Positions 35,179 to 44,262 of a stretch of DNA of 64,000 bases are shown piece by piece; the first letter of the stretch is position 1; each line of letters starts with the position of its first letter. The position numbers and the translations under genes are program-made. The DNA comes from CAWDMC01 sp963803295 (lineage in GTDB: Bacteria; Acidobacteriota; Terriglobia; UBA7540): NCBI GenBank assembly GCA_963803295.1, contig CAWDMC010000025.1:124001-188000 (forward strand). The letters are read 5' to 3'. Under the pieces are notes generated by a model. That model was not told the DNA's origin. It searched no databases and was given only the letters and a program-made list of their open reading frames with translations.

Positions 35179-36948
35179 ATGATAACCCGGCTCAGAATAA
35201 GAAATTTTAAGAGCATTTTGGATCAGACCTATGATTTTACGGACTTCGATCTACTAGTGGGGCGGAACAACAGTGGCAAGAGTACGATACTTCAGGCCTT
35301 AGCCATTTGGCAGTTCTGCATTAACGAATTTCACCGTGCGAAGCGCGCCGGCAGCACGGGGAAGCAGGTTGTTCTTCCAAACTTCACTGCTTTACCAGTG
35401 CCAGAGTTCAATTTGCTTTGGAAGGAACGAACCGATCGGAAGTGGCCGCAGGAAAATGGCGAAAAGAAACAGGAGTACATCCTCATTGAGATCGAGGTGA
35501 CGTGGCGGAATCAGGACCTTAAAGAATGCATTTTCGGTGTCAAGCTTCGCTACAGTTCGCCTCAATCAGTCTACGCCATTCCCGCACAAGGTTGGAAAGT
35601 GCTCCGCGACTTGGAGCAACAAAAAGCACTACCGACAATTGCATATGTACCTCCCTTTTCTGGTCTAGAGCCCGTTGAAGAGTGGCGTGACGATGGGCCC
35701 ATTCGTAAACAAGTTGGCAAAGCGCAACCCGGCAGTGTACTGCGCAACTTGCTCTTGAGGGTCTGCCCCCCGCCGGAGAAGGAGGAGCGCGACCAAACCT
35801 CGAAGCGGCCGGAGTGCTTGCCCGACTGGGGTGAAATCAAGAATGTGGTGGAGCGTTGGTTCTCGGTGGAGTTGATTGAGCCAAAATACGAACGTGGTGT
35901 TGATACGCAGATCGTCTGCGAATACAAACAGGACAAACGTCCTTACGATATCATCGCGGGCGGCAGCGGCTTTCACCAAGCACTCACTCTGCTCGCCTTC
36001 TTCTACGGATACAAACCGACCACAATGTTGCTTGATGAGCCTGATGCCCACCTGCACGTGAATTTGCAGCGCGAAATACTTGACTATTTCAAACGTAAGT
36101 CGAATGAGCGCGGGGTGCAGTTCCTGATCGCCACTCATGCTGAAGAGTTTGTGAAAGGCTCGGATACTACCCGAATCGTTTCGCTAATGAGCCAGAAACC
36201 CACGCGAGTTGCGTCCACGCCAGCAATCCTGACGGCCATGGCCGACGTGTCGAACGCCGAACTAACGCTCTTGATGGACTCTCCCATCATGCTTTATGTG
36301 GAGGGCGAGAGTGACGAGCGGGTTCTGCGCGCATGGGCCAAGGCTTGCGACGCCGTGGACGTGCTCGGCAAGGTTTGCTTCCACGTGATGGGTGGAGGTA
36401 GTAAGCGACAGATGAACGAGGCGGCTCATCGGCACTTCACCGGAGTGTGCCAGATTATCCCCAAGACGAGGCGCTTGGTGTTGTTTGATTTCGATACTGG
36501 AGAGAACGCATTTCACCCTGAGACTGACAATCCTTCTCTCTACGAGTGGGCGCGCAAGAACATAGAGAACTATCTGCTTTTGCCAGAGGCCTGGGAGCGT
36601 GCTGCAGTTCGGCAGCTAGAGGTCGAGGAGAAGCCACTGTTCGCCCATCCGATAAGGGAAGTCGTCCACGACTTCTTTGCCGAACAGAATCTGACTCTCC
36701 CCCCCCGGCAGTCCTGGCGAAGTGTTAGTGCTAACATTTTTCAGGTTGTAGACGGCAAAAGGCTCCTGTTCGAAGACGACAAGTCGCTATTTAACCGTCT
36801 GCGAGATCTTAAACCACCTGTGGAGTTGATCCGGGAAACTGTAGCAGGCGCAATGACGGCCGACGAGATTCACGAGGATGTGCACAAGCTCTTTGCCAAG
36901 CTCGAGGGCCTCGTAGAAGAATCAGGCAACTCCGATACAGCTCTTTGA
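35179..36948 (+). CDS. OLD-like endonuclease: AAA ATPase with C-terminal TOPRIM-like domain
   Basis: A 589-residue protein. The ABC/SMC-like ATPase has Walker A LLVGRNNSGKSTILQALA (about residues 29-46), a signature-like IIAGGSGFHQALTLLAFF, and Walker B TTMLLDEPDAHLHV with ATHAEEF after it. From about residue 375 a TOPRIM-type segment starts MLYVEGESDERVLRAW, with RLVLFDFDTGE as the acidic pair. OLD proteins cut DNA, and relatives act in phage defence (P2 OLD, GajA). No UvrD-type gajB or reverse transcriptase is adjacent, so it fits a stand-alone class 1 OLD nuclease. It lies next to an IS in accessory DNA, which suits a defence gene. Confidence 0.85.
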   Translation: MITRLRIRNFKSILDQTYDFTDFDLLVGRNNSGKSTILQALAIWQFCINEFHRAKRAGSTGKQVVLPNFTALPVPEFNLLWKERTDRKWPQENGEKKQEYILIEIEVTWRNQDLKECIFGVKLRYSSPQSVYAIPAQGWKVLRDLEQQKALPTIAYVPPFSGLEPVEEWRDDGPIRKQVGKAQPGSVLRNLLLRVCPPPEKEERDQTSKRPECLPDWGEIKNVVERWFSVELIEPKYERGVDTQIVCEYKQDKRPYDIIAGGSGFHQALTLLAFFYGYKPTTMLLDEPDAHLHVNLQREILDYFKRKSNERGVQFLIATHAEEFVKGSDTTRIVSLMSQKPTRVASTPAILTAMADVSNAELTLLMDSPIMLYVEGESDERVLRAWAKACDAVDVLGKVCFHVMGGGSKRQMNEAAHRHFTGVCQIIPKTRRLVLFDFDTGENAFHPETDNPSLYEWARKNIENYLLLPEAWERAAVRQLEVEEKPLFAHPIREVVHDFFAEQNLTLPPRQSWRSVSANIFQVVDGKRLLFEDDKSLFNRLRDLKPPVELIRETVAGAMTADEIHEDVHKLFAKLEGLVEESGNSDTAL

Positions 36949-37060
36949 GACTCGTCCGCGCGAAGTTTCTCGTCCTCTTAACACGTGGTGTTTGGCGATG
37001 CCATTCCAGACGGCGGTCTCATGTCCCGACCGCAATGACGAGGGTCGCTCTAAGTCCCTC

Positions 37061-38446
37061 CTACAAGGCGTCCTTCTTATCCTCAAAGTGCCGCCAATGC
37101 CGCTCGATGGCCTCGAGTGTCTTGCCTTTGGTTTCCGGCACAAAAATGGCGCAGAAGATGAAGGATAGGATACAGATCACGGCGAAGATCCAGAAAGTCC
37201 GCGCCGGGCCGGCGCCGCGGATGAGGCTCAGAAAGGTGACAGCCACCACCCAATTGGATCCCCAAACCGTAAGGGTCGCAAGCGACATAGCCTTGCCGCG
37301 GATCTTGGTGGGGTAGATCTCCGAGATCAGCAGCCAGAAGCACGGTCCCAAGCCGAGTCCGAAGAAAACGATATAGGCTATCATCTCGTAGAACACCACC
37401 AAGCCGCCGGCATGCTGGTGAAATGCCGCTCCGACCAGGCCGAGGGCGGCAGCCATGCCCGCAGTGCCCAGCAGCAGCAGGAAGCGGCGGCCAAGGCGGT
37501 CAACCACAAAGATGGAAATGACAGTCACGAGCACGTTGACGATGCCGATGAGTGCGGTGGCAAGAATCGCCGCCTTGGCCGAGGGATATCCGGACATGCG
37601 CAGGATTTCAGGTGCGTAGTAGATAATCGTGTTAATCCCAGTAATCTGCTGAAACACCGCCAGACCCACCCCGACCAGCACGGCCACCCGGAATCCCGGC
37701 TGAAGCAGCATGCCGAAACCGCCCTGTTCCTCGGCCAGCGTTTGTTCCACCTCCTTCAACTCCGCCTCTGCTTCCTGGCCCCGTCCCAGGAGCTGGAATC
37801 CTTTCAGGGCGCGTTCCCGGAAGCCGGCGCGCGCCAGCCAGCGGGGACTTTCGGGGAGGAAGAGCATGCCGAGGCAGAGCACTGCCGCGGGAAAGACGGC
37901 GCTCATGAACATCCATCGCCAGTTTTGGGCCGCGGCCAGCTCGTAATCCACAAAGTAAGCAACCACAATCCCCACCGTGATCGCCAGTTGGTTCAGCGAA
38001 ACTAACGCCCCGCGTATGCGCGCCGGCGACATCTCAGCGAGATACAGTGGCGTGACCAGGGAGGCGACTCCGATGCAGACGCCCACGAAAAACCGCGCCA
38101 GACAAAAGGAGGTCAGGCCAGTCGCCAGTCCGCTAAGCACGGAGAAGACGGCGAACCCAACTCCCGTCGCCAGCAAGACCATGCGGCGGCCCCAGCGGTC
38201 CGTGCTGTACCCTGCCAGCGCCGCTCCCACCAGAGCGCCAGCGAGGGCGATGGCCACGGCGAACTCTAATTGCGTATCGCGCAGGTGGAAGTCAGTGCGC
38301 AGAAATAACATGGCGCCGGAGATCACGCTGGTGTCGTAGCCGAAGAGCAGTCCACCGAGGGCGGCGACGCCGGCCGTGAGCAGAACCATCGCGCGCGAGG
38401 AGGAACTCGCGGTCGCGGGTGGGGAGTTTGAAAGCCGTTCTGCCAT
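37061..38446 (-). CDS. MFS sugar transporter, sugar porter family
   Basis: A 461-residue inner-membrane symporter with 12 predicted segments. Family marks are GGLLFGYDTSVISGAMLF in the first segment, DRWGRRMVLL after the second, PLYLAEMSPARIRGALVSLN, QQITGINTIIYYAPEI and the closing VPETKGKTLEAIE. It probably brings in a hexose or pentose with protons, like XylE/GalP. It stands between the OLD-like gene and tRNA-Leu; no sugar operon surrounds it. Confidence 0.93.
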   Translation of the reverse strand: MAERLSNSPPATASSSSRAMVLLTAGVAALGGLLFGYDTSVISGAMLFLRTDFHLRDTQLEFAVAIALAGALVGAALAGYSTDRWGRRMVLLATGVGFAVFSVLSGLATGLTSFCLARFFVGVCIGVASLVTPLYLAEMSPARIRGALVSLNQLAITVGIVVAYFVDYELAAAQNWRWMFMSAVFPAAVLCLGMLFLPESPRWLARAGFRERALKGFQLLGRGQEAEAELKEVEQTLAEEQGGFGMLLQPGFRVAVLVGVGLAVFQQITGINTIIYYAPEILRMSGYPSAKAAILATALIGIVNVLVTVISIFVVDRLGRRFLLLLGTAGMAAALGLVGAAFHQHAGGLVVFYEMIAYIVFFGLGLGPCFWLLISEIYPTKIRGKAMSLATLTVWGSNWVVAVTFLSLIRGAGPARTFWIFAVICILSFIFCAIFVPETKGKTLEAIERHWRHFEDKKDAL

Positions 38447-38687
38447 AATATTTTCTCCTTCGTGTTACTGGTGCGAGCTTATGATGTTGTGATTCATACG
38501 TCGCGCTGGTCGATGAAGCCCAGGTGAAAAGAAATCCTTCGGCTGGGCGGCCTCGCCGCCCATCGCCATCCCACACCCACATTACTACACGACGATGATG
38601 GAGTGGAGTAAAGCTCCAGGTCGCCGGGTAGGCGGCATGCTGCTTGACACCGGGCCGGCTGGGTGGCAACATTGGGGCCTGGCCTAA

Positions 38688-38774
38688 GCCGAAGTGGCGG
38701 AATTGGCAGACGCGCTACATTCAGGGTGTAGTACCCGTCAGGGTGTGGAGGTTCGAGTCCTCTCTTCGGCACCA
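38688..38774 (+). tRNA. tRNA-Leu, anticodon CAG, CCA encoded
   Basis: The acceptor stem GCCGAAG pairs with CTTCGGC, followed by ACCA (38771-38774). The anticodon stem-loop CTACA-TTCAGGG-TGTAG gives CAG. A long variable arm (ACCCGTCAGGGT region) and the T-loop GGTTCGAGTCC are normal for tRNA-Leu. An integrase gene starts 100 bases downstream, so its 3' end is a likely attachment site; I found no second copy of that end in the window. Confidence 0.95.
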
Positions 38775-38873
38775 GCTCCTGTTTTATCTTTTTACTTGCA
38801 ATAATTTAAGATCGGCCTAGGCTAGTCTCTTGGTGTCTATGAGTTTCTGAAAACCGACACCAAGGACTTGACC

Positions 38874-40117
38874 ATGAACCTGCCAGCGTTGAAGACTGCT
38901 CTGCCTTCTGGGCATGCACCGGAACGTCTTCCGACCCCACGTCGCACTCCCAACAAGAGGGTCAGGATTATCAAGAAAGTTCGGCCGGCGGTTGGAGATT
39001 CATTTCTCTCGACCGCGCCGGAAGCCGATACATATGGGACAGCCGGCCGGGCTACTATTTTGTGGAATGGTGGGACGGTCGGAACCGCCGTCGTGAGCGC
39101 GCCGGCAACACACCCAGCCAGGCACTGGAGGCGCAGCGCCGCAAACGAAATGAGCTGATTGGGGAACTCCTCTCTGGCACTTCCCGGGTGAACCCACTCG
39201 ATGCCCAGCAAGTTGGAACTGCGGTGGCCGATGCCGTTAAGCTCTTTGCGGAGCATGTGAGGATCCACTCCCCCTCCAAGCCTCGGACCCTTGAACGCTA
39301 CCAGGAGGTCCTAGCTCACTTTGAACAGATCTTGCCCAGCAAGAAATACGTCGAGATGGTCACCCGCTCTGACATTGATGACTACAAGGTTGCTCGCAGC
39401 CGCGAGGCGGTGGGACCTCTGCACCGCCCCGTCTCGCCGGCCACGGTCAATTTTGAGGTCACGGTACTGAAGACTTTCTTCTACTACCTGATTCGTGAGC
39501 GCAGCATCGCTATGGAGAACCCCTGCGCCCGCTCGAAGCCGCTGCGCGCTGAGAAAGAGCGCCTCAGGCGTCGGCCCCCGACTTATGCTCAAGCTGAGAC
39601 TGAAAAGATCCTCGCCACCTGTGGCAAGAGGGATCGGGCGATCTTTGCCACGCTGCTACTGACCGGCCTTCGCAAGGAAGAGTTAGGTCATCTCGCTTGG
39701 TCCGACGTCGACCTGGACCGTGCCGCCCTCCGCCTGACAGCGAAGGACGGTTTTGCCCCCAAGGACTACGAAGAGCGTGAGATCCCCCTACCTCCAGATC
39801 TTGTGCAGGTCCTTCGGAAGTTGCCCCAAGATTCAAAGTGGGTTTTCGCGAGCAGTAATGGAAACCGCCTAGGTCGCAACGAGATGCTGCGCCGCTTGAA
39901 AAACGTCGCGGATGGCGTAGGTGTAAAGCAGGCAACCTTGCACAAGTTCCATCACACATATGCAACCCGGCTCCTTGAGGACGGCTGTGACATCGTGACT
40001 GTCCAGCATCTCCTCGGTCACTCTGACCTCAAGACAACAAGAAAATACTTAAGTCCAGACCAGGAGCGGGCGCGAAAAGCAGTCAACCGGCTTTCGCTGA
40101 GGGTTAAGTCAAAGTGA
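38874..40117 (+). pseudogene. Tyrosine recombinase (phage/island integrase), frame-broken and lacking Arg II
   Basis: The N-terminus reads NKRVRIIKKVR in the frame of the ATG at 38874, but continues as GGWRFISLDRAGSRYIWD and GYYFVEWWDGRN in the frame of the main body (39062-40117); one frame change is needed near 38985. The core-binding domain (KLFAEHVRIHSPSKPRTLERY region) and catalytic domain follow. Arg I is in TGLRKEELGHL and the Tyr in GHSDLKTTRKYL, but the H-x-x-R box reads HKFHH, with His where Arg II is required (CAT, one base from CGT). It lies 100 bases after tRNA-Leu. It is most likely the dead integrase of an eroded island. Confidence 0.85.
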
Positions 40118-40852
40118 GCTCTTCACGGACGGAATGGGTCTTCTGTTTATAGCAAACATGGTGGAAGCCCGCACGTCGGCTCGGTACTGCAGGCTGGTGG
40201 AAACCGCTGTGAAAGGGCGACGGTAGCTCGTAACTTACAGAAAAACAAGGCACGGATGGCCCTGTAAGGCATTAGAAGACATCCTCGGGAACTCTTATCG
40301 AACCCTTAACGCACCCTTAACGCACCCTCGGATCGGCTCCTGCAATCGCCGCGATAAGCCACCTTTCCTCGAGATCAACTTGATAGCCGGTGTCCGAAAA
40401 CTCATGATTTCGGGCTGCGCACGAGCGCCGGAGGCGCGCTTGGTCATCTGAGCCACGCGGCCTGCACGCGTCGCCCTTGTCGGCGCTGAATCTGCCTCGG
40501 GCCCCAGACCCTCTTGTGGCTGACCACCAGTCAGGCTACAGGTCCGCAACCACGACGTCCCTTTCTGCGCACTGTCACTGATTCGCCCCCATTAGTCGCC
40601 GTCCGGTTGCTGAGGTAGGTGTTCCGTTCGACTTGTGGATACACCGCAAGGTCTGTGTGCACAGCACAGCATGTGCATCGCATCTGGGTATCGCGGTCGG
40701 CACACGGCCTGCGTTGGTGCGGAAGATCACAGCCCTCTTCGAAGATGCCTCTGCTTTCTGATGCTCGATGCTCCGCAACGACCGCGTATCGATGCCCTCC
40801 TTACGTTCGCAAACCGGCGGATTTAGGAATTTCCGGAATCTGACCTCGGCAA
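40118..40852. other. 735-base region without a recognisable gene
   Basis: Short frames on both strands look random. CCCTTAACGCACCCTTAACG near 40305-40325 is a small direct repeat. Nothing else is supported. Confidence 0.45.
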
Positions 40853-41629
40853 TCAGGAAGCGAGAGCAGGAAACACGAATTCATAGCCCGCCAGGTTGAC
40901 CTTACGTTTTGCGTCCAGCACCGATTTCGCGGCCTCACCCAGATCAGGCCTTTTTTTCAGAGCAATCCAAAGCTGTCCGAGATCTTTTGTCTTCCCTAGC
41001 AGAAGCCGGAACGCTCTCTCCGACACCACTGGGACCTGAGCCTGAGACTCTGGCATAAACCCGGTCGATTCCGAGCCGCGGCATACGGCAGCGGCTTCGA
41101 TGACCGAAATGTGATCAGTGGATGTTAGATGGAGAGCCTTCCGAAGCAACTGAGGCTCCCCGCGAAAGGCATCCCTCGATTTGACAGCCTGTTGTATCCC
41201 TTTCTGCAATTCATCATCGTTGGAAGTCGATTCTTTCGGGCCGATCAGCCATTTGTGTTGCAGAACCAGAACGCGGCCAGAAGGTGGTTCGTAAACGATC
41301 ATGTCAGCATCGGTCAGCCATGGAACGACCAACCGTTTCGCAACGCGATAATCCGGCTCCGGAAGAAGTTGCTCGAGCTCGTTCAGAGCTATCGATTCCT
41401 TGGCCTGATTGACGACGTTCACGAATTGCCGCATTTGCGGGTGCCGGTTCAGCAGCTTCAGAAAGCTCCTCTCAATGGCATTTCCGATCAGGAATAGACT
41501 CGGGACGCATATCCGATCGGGCATGATTTCGAGAAACGGCTGGAGAATTGGCGTGCCAGCGGAAACAGCAGGATCGAATCTGTACCAAGCGAAAATTTGC
41601 GAGACGATCCGAAGATGCAGCTCAGACAC
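40853..41629 (-). CDS. Unknown protein with a PD-(D/E)xK-like core
   Basis: A 258-residue protein I cannot name. A mostly helical first half is followed by WLTDADMIVYEPPSGRVLVLQHKW, in which an Asp before one strand and Q-x-K in the next resemble the restriction-nuclease-like fold with QxK replacing ExK (motif pieces DADMIVYEP and VLVLQHKW). The GTG start at 41629 follows a stop nine codons upstream. It comes eight bases after the end of the frame at 41638 on the same strand, in the debris behind the tRNA-Leu integrase. A nuclease role in defence or island maintenance is a guess. Confidence 0.5.
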   Translation of the reverse strand: MSELHLRIVSQIFAWYRFDPAVSAGTPILQPFLEIMPDRICVPSLFLIGNAIERSFLKLLNRHPQMRQFVNVVNQAKESIALNELEQLLPEPDYRVAKRLVVPWLTDADMIVYEPPSGRVLVLQHKWLIGPKESTSNDDELQKGIQQAVKSRDAFRGEPQLLRKALHLTSTDHISVIEAAAVCRGSESTGFMPESQAQVPVVSERAFRLLLGKTKDLGQLWIALKKRPDLGEAAKSVLDAKRKVNLAGYEFVFPALAS

Positions 41630-41637
41630 TTGGGCAA

Positions 41638-42445
41638 TTAGCTCAATCCACCGATGAGATGACTACATCGCAACGATGCTTCCGATTGGCCACTTCGAAA
41701 GGTCATCTCCATTGAAATCAGGTGTGCCATGTCGGGTGTGTTGGAGATCACCAACACAGCGCCCCAGAACTTCCGCAGGTCGCTAAACATGATTGGACCT
41801 ACGGCCAAGGCTTCGGGAAATTCCCATGGAATGGTGGCCATGAGCTCTGCGGCCCACCTCTTGACGGCCGATATCAGCTCTTCAGTGAAGCCGTACTCAA
41901 TAACATCTGGCCCGTTCGAACGGATGAGACCCTGAAGGCAGTGTCGCACGCTAACCGCCGCATCTAAGACAGCTGCTCTCTCATCTGTCGATGCAGGTGC
42001 GACGATTCGCTCCATGAGTTCGCCGCTCCTCAAGACGGTGTCCTTTGAGTCGGCCTCGTCCGAGGCATAACTGAAGGTGATCCGAGGAACCCGCCTTGCG
42101 ACATGAATCTCAAACTGCCCTCTGTCCGCAAGGTCGAAACTGAACGCCACATCCTCATAATCCCGAGAAAACCCAAAAAGCTCGCGAGCCGGCATGAAGA
42201 GTTCTTGGTCGACCCTGAGTTCCTCGAGGGGTTCAGAAGGGCATCGTTCCAAGATACCCGGAATCGCCCAGACACTCGACAGCACGGCGGCCCGATGTGC
42301 GTCGAGGTTGGCCTTTGCACTAGCGCCCGCCTTGAATGCCTCGACCTCCAGTACAGCGCAGAAATGGTACAGGGCGCTCGCACGTGACCGGCGAAAGATC
42401 GCCAGCTTGGCGAATTCTTCCGCAACTTCTTGAGCTCTTTCCGCT
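41638..42445 (-). pseudogene. C-terminal part of an unknown protein, fused out of frame to an SbcC-like head
   Basis: A frame of about 267 codons (from FAKLAIFRRSRASALYHF onward) with protein-like composition, for example GFSRDYEDVAFSFDLADRG and VRHCLQGLIRSNGPDV. It has no start of its own; the frame runs back into the SbcC-like coding sequence in a different phase. I do not recognise the family. The end could also be in a second frame (EMTF then EVANRKHRC). It looks like one of two genes joined by a deletion. Confidence 0.5.
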
Positions 42446-42902
42446 GGGTGCGTTCCAGTCCCAGGAAGTTCCCCGTGCGCGTCTGACTGGAATAGAGACT
42501 CGCCAGGAACAGCCGCGAGGAACCCACATGCCTGCTGATCCACTCCGCAAAAACTTCCTTCTTGCCGTTTACCAGGGCAATGCCGCGGCTGTCGAAGACG
42601 TAACTTTCCATCTGGCGTGCCTGAGGATCGAGTTTCAGCAGCGACCGGTACTGCTCTCCGTTCACACTAAAGGCCAGGTCGATCTCCGGCTGGGGATGGG
42701 TGCAGAAGTCGTACAGCAACCTCTTCTGACCGGGTAGCTGGCGGAAGAGAGCGGCAAAAGCTGAACCGATCAGCGTCGACTTTCCTACGCCGTTTTCGCC
42801 GATGATCGCGATCAGACCGGGACCCAGCCCCTCAAAATCCACCCATACCTGGTCACGAAAGGCTTCGGTTATCCCTCGCAGTCCTAAATGGTGCAGCCTC
42901 AT
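42430..42902 (-). pseudogene. N-terminal ATPase head of an SbcC/Rad50-like protein, truncated
   Basis: The start MRLHHLGLRGITEAFRDQV leads to Walker A IAIIGENGVGKSTLIGSAFA and the block SSQTRTGNFLGLERTQRKEL, which in SbcC precedes the coiled coil. After RKEL the sequence changes to another reading frame and unrelated protein. No coiled coil, signature motif or Walker B follows, so the DNA-processing ATPase is lost. sbcD is not present. Confidence 0.75.
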
Positions 42903-43448
42903 ACAGGTCCTCGCAATAACTCACGCAGGAGTTGGGATTTGGTTGTGTGTGTTGTTATTGGTGGTGTTGTTGGTGGCGTGGTGGTGGTAGCGGTAGGCTG
43001 ACGGAAATATGACGGACACCCGTTGCCGCCAAAGCTCGCCACCATTGATTGCAAGACGCTGCTTAGTAGGTCTTGGGTAGGGTCCGTACCCAAAGCGCCG
43101 GGACGCACCTTGGGGAGTTCATGAGTTCCCTCGTCGCCGCCGCCCTACTCTGAAATTTGTCTTCGGCGTCGCTTAATGATCCCAGGGGTTGGTCGTTTGG
43201 CTTGGGTCTACAGTAGCCGACTAGTGGCGACTTGGCCTTCGGCATCGGCGGCGAGCATACCACTCGCCCCTAGGCGAAGGGGGGAGCCGTCTAGCCCAAA
43301 ACCGTTTTGGACCGACCGCGCAGATCTCACCGTAGCCGACTTACCGTCAACTGACCGCCCGGACAGTGTCCGAGTGGCTGACGATACGGGAATTGATGGT
43401 GTCGCACTGTGGTACTTCGCCTCGAAAGCCTAACGGATTTTGCTTGCC
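42903..43448. other. 545-base region without a gene, with a GT-rich tract
   Basis: Bases 42940-42995 are a G/T-only-like run (GTGTGTTGTTATTGGTGGTG and on) with strong strand asymmetry. The rest shows no gene and no convincing repeat. Confidence 0.4.
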
Positions 43449-44051
43449 TCAGGCCGTCGACCGCTTGGATCCGGATATGTAAGTGCTGCCCTTTTCATAA
43501 AACCGGAGTAAACGCTGGGTTTCTCGCGAAACTCCGATCCTTACGCTCCTGCCTATGTACCCCATTGGCCTAACTGAGTCGCCAAGCCACAATGGGCCGG
43601 CGGCGCACAGGTCCAGGCCGTCATGGCGGAGGCCGATACCCATTGCCTGAGCAAGTCTCCCCGGTCCTCTTGCGAGGTCGATCAAGCGCGCTTGGGCGCG
43701 GCGAAGCCGCATGAGATGGATTCCATCCAGCGGCTCAAGAGCGCTCAGCAGGACCCCGGCGCCCACACCGGAAACTTCACTGGCAATATTGAGCATAAAG
43801 TGCAGCCCGTACGCGAGATATACATAGGCATGCCCCCGCTCGAGAAACAGGGATTGGTTTCGTTGCGTTTGCCCTCAAAAGGCGTGCCCCGCGGCATCGC
43901 CCACGACACAGGCCTCCGTTTCCACGATCCGGCCACTTAACCTACCTTCTGGCAGATCGTGTACCAGCGTTTTCCCGATCAGAAAGCGCGCCAACTTAGC
44001 TGTATCGATGGGTAGATCAACTCGATGAAGACGACGGATAGAGAGTTCCAT
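43449..44051 (-). pseudogene. mpg: 3-methyladenine DNA glycosylase (Mpg/AAG), in-frame stop
   Basis: Base-excision repair glycosylase. The frame from ATG 44051 reads ARFLIGKTLVHDLPEGRLSG, then RIVETEACVVGDAAGHAF, a TGA (43875-43877), then GQTQRNQSLFLERGHAYVYLAYGLHFMLNI, given here as RNQSLFLERGHAYVYLAYG, and on to the normal end GSTYISGSKRSTA. The family has HAFRGQT at that place, so a CGA arginine codon became TGA by one transition. Both halves are otherwise intact, so the lesion is recent or a sequencing error. Its first bases lie inside the truncated flavoprotein gene. Confidence 0.85.
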
Positions 44052-44220
44052 TTCTTCTGCCCAGCGTCTTTGTTGGGATGCAGCCGGTATTAACGCACGT
44101 TCCGCCGAAGCGGTGCCGTTCGATTATGGCCACCCGTTGCCCAGCAGCGGCCATCCGCGCAGCCAGGAAGGGTCCTGACTGCCCAGTTCCAATGACGATA
44201 GCATCAAAGTCTTTTTTCAT
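44050..44220 (-). pseudogene. N-terminal stub of a pyridine nucleotide-disulfide oxidoreductase
   Basis: MKKDFDAIVIGTGQSGPFLA with the redox-active RFGGTCVNTGCIPTKTL shows a mercuric-reductase/lipoamide-dehydrogenase-like flavoenzyme. It stops after about 55 residues, where the sequence runs into the start of mpg. About 400 residues are missing. A deletion must have joined the two. Confidence 0.85.
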
Positions 44221-44262
44221 GATCGGCTGACCATCCTCGCTGTGAATCCGGAGGCCGCAGCT

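Noticed and set aside
35179..36948. Gabija or PARIS system
   Set aside because: Both need a second gene (GajB helicase or a separate TOPRIM partner); none is adjacent.
42940..42995. Replication origin or recombination signal in the GT-rich tract
   Set aside because: Strand-biased low complexity alone; no DnaA boxes or repeats around it.
38774..44000. A precisely bounded genomic island at tRNA-Leu
   Set aside because: No second copy of the tRNA 3' end was found in the window, so only the left boundary can be proposed.
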